Both the position numbers and the translations under genes were made by a program. Source: Gnetum montanum (lineage: Eukaryota > Streptophyta > Gnetopsida > Gnetales > Gnetaceae). Taken from it: a stretch of 37,295 bases of DNA. Where the stretch lies: assembly GCA_015680685.1 (NCBI GenBank), contig MNCI01003111.1, forward strand, positions 466,781 to 504,075, given 5' to 3'. Below the pieces are notes generated by a model. That model ran no database searches and was not told where the DNA came from. It saw only the letters and a program-made list of their open reading frames with translations. This document shows, piece by piece, positions 31,630-37,295 of this stretch (positions within the stretch are counted from its first letter, which is position 1; each line of letters opens with the position of its first letter).

Positions 31630-31740
31630 CAAAAGAATATGTTTTAGGCATGACTCGAACCCAAGTTGCTCTTGTCTAGAGACCAAAATATCATCCCCAA
31701 GTCGATTCATCTATCAAAATCCTCATAAATATAAAGATAT
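31630..31740 (-). repeat. tRNA-derived SINE head (candidate), minus strand
   Basis: On the minus strand GGGTTCGAGTC (31664-31654) is a clean B box. It is preceded by GGTCTCTAGACAAGAGCAACTT, like an anticodon and variable arm, and by TGAATCGACTTGG as a possible A box about 48 bases upstream. The acceptor stem is not recognisable, so this is not a functional tRNA gene. Confidence 0.35.
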
Positions 31741-31766
31741 GACTCATAATCTCATTTTCCTAGCAA

Positions 31767-32333
31767 ACCATGAGCTAATAATGACCCATGGTTAACTCAT
31801 GGTAAACTAAAAATTAATAAGCCTATACTTTTTAGTAACTGCAACCTCACCATGACTCATGAGAGATAACAAAATAAGGTTCTCATGACTTGTGGTCCAT
31901 CTCATCTTAGCACAGAGGCCAGAAGTAGTAGAATGGCATCTTTTTAGGTGATCATGACCCATGGATAAGCCACCATGAGCTCACCACAACTCATGTTCTA
32001 CATAAATTAATGGAAAATGTAGAGGGCAAAAAATCTACAGCAACAAAAGGTACCATGAACTATGGTTAGATAACCACAAGCTCATCATGACTTGTGGTCA
32101 AGATAAAGTCATACCAGAGACTAAGGACAACATTATAGCAATTTCATAAGCAACCACAACCTGTGGTCAAGTCATCACAACTTGTGGTTAAGACACCATG
32201 AGCTAGCCATGATTTGTGGTTAGGATTTTCAACATCTTAACACACCATGCCTTGATCACAAGCCATGGTTAACCACCACAAGTCCACTACAACTCATGGT
32301 ATGCTAGACCATGACCGAGCCACTACTTGTGGT
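31767..32333. repeat. Cluster of 26-nt hairpin units
   Basis: Seven units of exactly 26 bases start at 31767, 31972, 32073, 32195, 32244, 32275 and 32308. Each has an 8-base arm (ACCATGAG or ACCACAAG type), a 10-base middle (CTCATCATGA type) and a complementary 8-base arm (CTCATGGT or CTTGTGGT type). The unit at 32073-32098 has perfect arms. Shortened forms without the middle occur at 32052-32066 and 32153-32167. The arms vary mainly as CA versus TG, as expected if the original arms were ACCACGAG and CTCGTGGT and their CpG decayed either way. Confidence 0.65.
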
Positions 32334-33258
32334 TCCATTTGTGGTCAATGTTTCAAGTAAATTTTCAGAAAATGCTTACTATTTTGGAAATCTCAAAGGG
32401 ATGTTCTTCTATTACATCCAATATTATGATACAAAACACCTTCAAATAGACCCCTATTAACATTGAAATGCCCTAAACTTATCAAAACATCCCAAAACAC
32501 ACCCAAACTTATGAAAACATACCAAAACTCATTAAAAAGACATACAAACATTTAAGCAATGATATAGTGGGTTGGGTGATATCCTCATCATAAATCGTAG
32601 ATCATGTGTCTTGGGTTGCATATACCTTGATGTCAAGACAAGGTTGTACTAATAGTCCAAATATTTATTTGCACCCAAAAAAATATAGGACATTGTAGAG
32701 AAATGTGATGTTCATGGTTATTATTATTTTTATTGCACACATGACATAACTTGTTCTTCTTGAGAAATTTTGAACCCTTTACTCTTTTCAACTCTCTAAT
32801 GATAAGATCTATTTGTGTTTTGTTATGTGTGCACTACAATTGTTATTGAATAATAACAATTAAATAGTTTTTTGTTGAACTAAGGCCTCCTTAATACTAT
32901 TTAAGTATAAATGTTTCTTTTCTTTTACATTTTCCTAGTTTTTTTTTCTTTTTCCATTTTTTGAACTTAGGATGAAAAATAAAGAATGTGCCTTGAATTT
33001 TCTACATATTGTGTCATAAAAGTCCCTTAAGAAATTAAACCATCCTTTATTTTAAATTGTTAGTGTCAGCTTTTTGAGGTATTAATGTAATGAGAATTAA
33101 AAGAGATTATTAATGTAGACCATAAATTGATAAATAACTTTAGCTTTAAAAGGTATTCTTTCAATGCAAATGAAATAACATTATATTATATTTCTTTACC
33201 TTAAATTCATAGAGAAAACAACTTTTTTATTTGGTAGATTTAAATGTATACCTAACAA
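32334..33258. other. AT-rich non-coding stretch
   Basis: No gene, LTR end or repeat unit is recognised. Short repeats of AAACTTATGAAAACAT type lie at 32470-32540, and T-rich runs near 32935-32960. Confidence 0.35.
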
Positions 33259-33450
33259 TCATAGAAAATAGTTTAGCATAAAATAGTAAGATAGAGCATT
33301 GCATCTTCGCTTCCAAATATAATATAAAATAGTAGGCCTAATAACTTTCCACAGAAAATTAAGATTAGCAAAAGTAATCTTCAAGAATCCGAATATGGCA
33401 TCCTCTTGAGATAGCTTGTATGATGGAAAAGCTTTGGAAGCCATTGGATT
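33259..33450 (-). pseudogene. LINE C-terminal fragment (candidate), minus strand
   Basis: The minus strand reads KITFANLNFLWKVIRPTILYY, then IWKRRCNALSYYF. This resembles the stretch near the end of plant LINE ORF2 (usual LWxxxRxxxLWxIWKxRN). The segment is short and has no RT motif, so the call is tentative. It ends where the gag fragment at 33480 begins. Confidence 0.35.
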
Positions 33451-33479
33451 TCGGGGTTCAAGTTTAACTCGAAAGGAAA

Positions 33480-34163
33480 TATGGCATCCAAAGATTGTTT
33501 GAGCAAGTTACTAAGAAAGAAGGTGAGCTACAGAAGAGAGAAAGTGTAGAAGAGTATAACTGAGATCCTTCCCTCCAGAAGAGCGGAGTAATATTTTGTA
33601 AGGATGAAGAAGAGTCACCACTCGAAGAGATGGTAAATAGGAAAAAATTTCCTATCCAAAAGATGACATCAAAAGTTTTGGCAAAGGTAGACCAAATGTG
33701 GGATTCCCTAGACAATAGATTTCAAACTATTCTTAAAATAGTAGAGGAGTCTAGAGAGAAAGGTAGTGATTGCAAAAAAAGAAAAAAGAGAGAAGCTAAA
33801 CATGCATGTAGTAAGGGTAAGGGTAGAGTTGCCATCATTGAAGAGGTTATGGATTTAAAAACAAATAATGATAGTGGATGCAAGATAGTTAATATCACCA
33901 TCCTAAGGGATGTTGCCCTGTAATCTCACATTTGCAGGAGTCTGGGGTGTATGCACTCAACCCATGATTGAACAAATAACAAACACCTGGAAGATTACCT
34001 TACCCTCAAGGTAACCCAAGATAGTTCCACCAATCATTAACGTATCATCCCAGTGGGACTCCACCATAATCAATTGAGCAATATCAATAGTGACAATGCC
34101 CACAATCATGGGGAATGCCACCACTAAGGCAACAGTATCCTTACTGGCAACCTGACCCATATG
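33480..34163 (+). pseudogene. gag: Isolated Athila gag fragment (element H)
   Basis: Colinear with 14236-14920 of element E and 25190-25870 of element F. It includes LFEQVTKKEGELQKRESVEEY, then an open frame at 33630-33923 with VLAKVDQMWDSLDNRFQTI and a Lys/Arg-rich CKKRKKREAKHACSKGK, then the conserved CCPVISHLQESGVYALNP, RLPYPQGNP, GMPP-RQQYPYW and DPYG. It stops at 34163 in the Gln/Pro/Tyr-rich tail. Neither LTR nor pol is attached, so both ends are truncations. Confidence 0.7.
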
Positions 34164-34740
34164 GGGGAAGCCGTTTGTTTTTCTTTTTCTCTTTGGTCTT
34201 TTTGAAAGAGCTTTCTTTTATTGTTATGCTTGTGTTTGAGCACTTGCATTTTATTTCATGCATTGTGTACTGTGTTTTGCGTTGCGGCTTCTTAGGGAGT
34301 TACAATGTGCAACAATGTATCAAGAGTTTTGAGATGAGTGGAATGTATCAAGGGGGATGTAATTGAATAGGATAAGGGAGCATGATGGGGAATAGGGAAT
34401 GTATCAGGAGTCGTACTTATGAACGAATTGATTAACCCAGTTGCGTGCATCAGGAAAAATGTGATTCTTTGTCGTCATGATGAAATGCATCTATGCACAA
34501 ACACCTCAGGAGTGTCATCCTGCAAACACAACTCCAAGAAGATAAGAAAACCACAAATGAAATAGTCAACTAAACACTTTTAACAAGGAGATGGAGTCAC
34601 CATGTGCAACTTTCAAATCAAACAGAATCATGAAAAGCATCCATTTCATTAGGCCCCATGGGATGAATCATGGAACAAGTCTTTGTGGAACAGGAACAGC
34701 CAACTGCAACAACAGATCTTTTCAAGTTTTTTCTAGTCAT
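34164..34740 (-). other. 3' untranslated part of the Tat element, no gene
   Basis: No gene is seen. A pyrimidine tract on the + strand (34170-34216, purine-rich on the minus strand) lies next to the junction with the gag fragment. It could be the polypurine tract of the Tat element, but the LTR expected beyond it is absent. Confidence 0.3.
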
Positions 34741-34974
34741 TGATGATGTCACTAGTTTATAGTCTTAGCAGACTATGGTGGATTAGTTTCACGTCATAAC
34801 CCCTTGGACAATCCCAATTTAGCATCGTGGCGGATGGTGCATTGCTAGTTTATAGTCATAGCAGACTATGAAGAGGCAAACTAGTTTATAGTCTTAGTGA
34901 ACTCTAGATGCTAGTTTCATGTCATGGTGGATAGATGTAGCAGTTTAGTGTCATACCAGATAGAACTCTGTGAT
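34741..34974 (-). repeat. Degenerate tandem repeats beside the minisatellite
   Basis: CTAGTTTATAGTC-TAG occurs at about 34751, 34852 and 34888, followed by CAGACTATG or GAACTCTAG. CTAGTTTCATGTCATGG follows at 34912 and CAGTTTAGTGTCATACC at 34941. These share the CAGTTTTAAGTCATG core of the array at 34975, so they look like an older, decayed part of it. Confidence 0.5.
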
Positions 34975-35271
34975 ATCAGTTTTAAGTCATGATGCCAGGA
35001 CTGTTCTGTGGTATCAGTTTTAAGTCATGATCCAAGATTATTCTGTGGTATCAGTTTTAAGTCATGATCCAGGACTGTTCTGTGGTATCAGTTTTAAGTC
35101 ATGATCCAGGACTATTTTGCGGTATTAGTTTTAAGTCATCATCTAGGACTATTCTTTGGTATCAGTTTTAAGTCATGATCCAGGACTGTTCTGTGGTTTC
35201 AGTTTTAAGTCATGATCCAGGACTATTCTGTGGTATCAGTTTTAAGTCATGATCCATGACTATGACGTACC
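34975..35271 (-). repeat. 37-bp minisatellite in the 3' UTR of the Tat element
   Basis: Seven full units (one of 38, six of 37 bases) and a partial eighth begin at 34975, 35013, 35050, 35087, 35124, 35161, 35198 and 35235. Each unit has ATCAGTTTTAAGTCATGATC, then CAGGACTGTTCTGTGGT. Units differ at only a few positions. The array ends about 10 bases from the pol stop codon at 35281. It has no spacers, so it is not CRISPR-like. Confidence 0.9.
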
Positions 35272-35280
35272 TCAAGTTTG

Positions 35281-36600
35281 TCAGACATAGTACCTTTTCA
35301 AGTACAAGTGGTTGATAGGATTGATGAACTCGTTTCCGTCCATATCAATAAGTGTGAATGCTCCATTGTTGTATGCCTTGATGACTAAATAAGGCACTTC
35401 AAAGTTGGCTGAGAATTTATCTCGATGTTCTCGAGCAGCCTTAAGGACTAGATCTCCTTCTTTGATCGGGCATTTGTAGAGATTGTGCTTGTGCCTTTAT
35501 CTTTGCTATTTTTGGTACCATTCAATTTGATCAAGATTTTGTACATGTTCCTCCTCTACTGAGTCAAGGTCAGCAACACACAATTCATTATTTTGAATTT
35601 CATCGAGGAGACCGGAGAGAGTTATCCGTAATGAGGGAACCTGCAATTCTAAAGGTAAAATAGCTTCAGATCCGTATAAAAGACTATATGGAGTTTTACC
35701 TATGGATGTTTGATGTGTCGTTCTATAAGCCCACAATGCATAGACTAATTGTTCATGCCATCGCTTCTTGCTCTAATTCAGCATCTTTTTGAGCACCATG
35801 ATGATAGTCTTATTTGTAGCCTCCGCTTGACCATTGCTCTATGGGTAGTAAGGTGATGAAAATGCATGTTTAATGCCCAGACTTTCATAAAAGCTTTTGG
35901 TATCTGCACTGCTAAATGGTGGTCCATTATCAATAACGATGGTCATTGGAATACCAAAATGAGTTATGATATTTTCCATTATAAAGGTGCAAACATGTTT
36001 TGACGTGGTCTTCCTAAGAGGAATAGCTTCCACCCACTATGTGAAATATTTAGTTGTAGTGATAATGAAGCTATGGCTTGCTAAAGATGACAGCGTTATT
36101 GGTCCAATTAAGTCTAAACCTCATTTTTGGAATGGCCATGTGATTTGTGCGGTATGCAGTTTGTTAGGTGGCACATGTATCAGATTACCATGCTTTTGGC
36201 AAATGTCACATGTTCTAACTTTGGAGATGCAATCGTATTCCATGTGTGGCCAATAATAGGCTAAACGCCTAATCTTCGTTGCCATTGCTTTAGGTGCTAT
36301 CTGCCCTTCACAAAGTCCTTTGTGGATTTGTTCTACAATCGTTTAACCATCAGTGCTACTAACGCATGTTAGCAAAATACCTTCATATGATTTACGACAC
36401 AAGGTGTCACCTATTAATGTATATTGGTGGGAACGTTTTCGTACAGCATCCTTTTGAGCATTTGTCAAGTGTTGTGGAGGTTTGCCTCTTAGAAGATACT
36501 CTTTTACGTCATCATACCATTCTATTGCGTGTGTTGTACTAACAAATGCTATAGGTACTTCATTTAGAGTGTTAATTATAGGTTCGGCACAACTGGTTAT
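35281..36600 (-). pseudogene. pol: Tat-lineage integrase, catalytic residues intact
   Basis: Read on the minus strand. The zinc region keeps QIHKGLCEG, then IRRLAYYWPHMEYDC and CDICQKHG. The catalytic core has Asp at 36114 (GLDLIGPI), Asp at 35931 (IVIDNGPPF) and Glu at 35823 (NGQAEATNK); the last two are 36 codons apart, the canonical D,D-35-E spacing. WVEAIPLRKTTSKHV, GIKHAFSSPYYP, LWAYRTTHQTSIGKTP and YGSEAILPLELQVPSLRI are typical of Tat elements. The C-terminal part ends HLYLKRYYV with the stop at 35281. About seven stops break it, among them 36343, 36121 (in place of the usual Trp), 36037, 35839 (likely CAG to TAG) and 35773. The enzyme would insert element DNA into the host genome; this copy needs several codons read through. 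Confidence 0.85.
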
Positions 36601-36619
36601 AGAACTAGGTAATGCATGA

Positions 36620-37295
36620 AACATTTCAGGTGTCATGTTTAAGGCTAGTATGGCAAGTGCATCAGCGATGGTATTCTTGCTTCTAGGGACGTGTTGTATA
36701 TCCACTTCTATTAGTTACCTCACTAGATGTTTAGTCAAATCACAATACGGTTGCAAATGGAGAGCTTTGCATGCGTAGACTTCAGTGACTTGATTAATAA
36801 CCAATTGCGAATCACCTTGAACTACAAGCCATGAGATTCCTGAAGTTAGCGCTACTTGAAGTCCTCTAAGAAAACCTCGTATTCTGCTACGTTATTGGTG
36901 TAAGGAAAGTTTAAGCAATAAGCAGAAGGTTGGATTTCCCTAGAGGGATATGTTAAAATAGCTGTAGCACTTCCTCCTCGAGAGGTTGAGGCCCCATTGA
37001 AGTAGAGAATTGCCTCATAATCATCAAGTATGGTGTCTATACTATTAACATTTTCATTTGGGAATTTGGGGTTTATCATTGTTTGATCGTGCATTGGTGA
37101 GACGGTTAGTTGCATGGCTATTGCTTGACCTTTTGTGGAAGATTGAGTGACATAGTGTAAATCAAACTCTGCAATCATTGCTTTCCACCTAGCTAACCTA
37201 CTTGATTCATAGATGTTATTAGTGATGGCATGGAGAACATTATCCTTGCAAATGATGTAAACTTGATTACGGAAGAGATAATGTCGCCATTTCTT
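36620..37295 (-). pseudogene. pol: RNase H tail plus archaeal-type RNase H of a Tat element
   Basis: The frame is open from the window edge: WRHYLFRNQVYIICKDN, RLARWKAMIAEFDLHYVTQ, STKGQAIAMQL is the end of the RT-linked RNase H. The second RNase H follows: ILYFNGASTSRGGSATAIL with Asn (36998-36996) for the first metal-binding Asp, TNNVAEYEVFL with the Glu, and after a frameshift near 36870 VQGDSQLVINQV with the Asp, then HVPRSKNTIADALA with the last Asp. Two RNase H domains in a row are the mark of the Tat lineage (Ogre, Retand and relatives). The RT itself lies beyond the window. Confidence 0.85.

Noticed and set aside
31630-31740. A functional tRNA gene
   Set aside because: Only the B box is good; no acceptor stem or complete cloverleaf can be drawn.
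34975-35271. CRISPR-like array
   Set aside because: Units follow each other without spacers in a plant retrotransposon 3' UTR.

Overview
This is a stretch of nuclear DNA from a seed plant with a large, repeat-rich genome. Nearly everything in it is decayed retrotransposon. The single intact host gene has plant-type GT-AG splicing, an AT-rich intron and GC-rich exons. The old, unpurged LTR elements and one non-L1 type of LINE would suit a gymnosperm, but that is a weak inference.

Layout. (A) 1-1602, minus strand: the 5' end of a Ty3/gypsy element of the Athila lineage (gag start, primer-binding site, LTR). It sits in opposite orientation inside the integrase of (B) 1603-7856, plus strand: the 3' half of a second Athila copy (integrase tail, long spacer with a promoter-like module, a third ORF, polypurine tract, LTR with an assembly gap). 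(C) 7857-9211: remnants of a LINE reverse transcriptase and of a Ty1/copia RNase H. (D) 9212-12555: a gene island with a two-exon GH18 (class III-type) chitinase at 9846-10900, its TATA box and poly(A) signal, and possible SINE heads downstream. (E) 12556-23634: an almost complete 11-kb Athila element (LTR, gag, protease, RT, RNase H, integrase, spacer, third ORF, LTR). (F) 23635-28465: a further Athila internal region (gag to RNase H) that shares the LTR at 22760-23634 with element E. (G) 28466-33480: about 5 kb without recognisable genes, holding an LTR-like start, a SINE-like head, a cluster of 26-nt hairpin units and a LINE tail. (H) 33480-34163: a lone Athila gag fragment. (I) 34164-37295, minus strand: the 3' end of a Tat-lineage Ty3/gypsy element (RNase H, extra archaeal-type RNase H, integrase, and a 37-bp minisatellite starting directly after the pol stop).

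The Athila copies are identified by a decayed tRNA-Asp-type primer-binding site, a DLG protease motif, FMDD in RT, and a third ORF after pol carrying a plant-transposon-type domain. All are broken by stops, frameshifts and deletions. C-to-T and G-to-A changes dominate, as expected for long-methylated repeats, whereas the chitinase is CpG-rich and intact. The two single-base gaps flanking 13144-13382, together with a perfect 142-bp inverted repeat, show that this piece was placed backwards during scaffolding.
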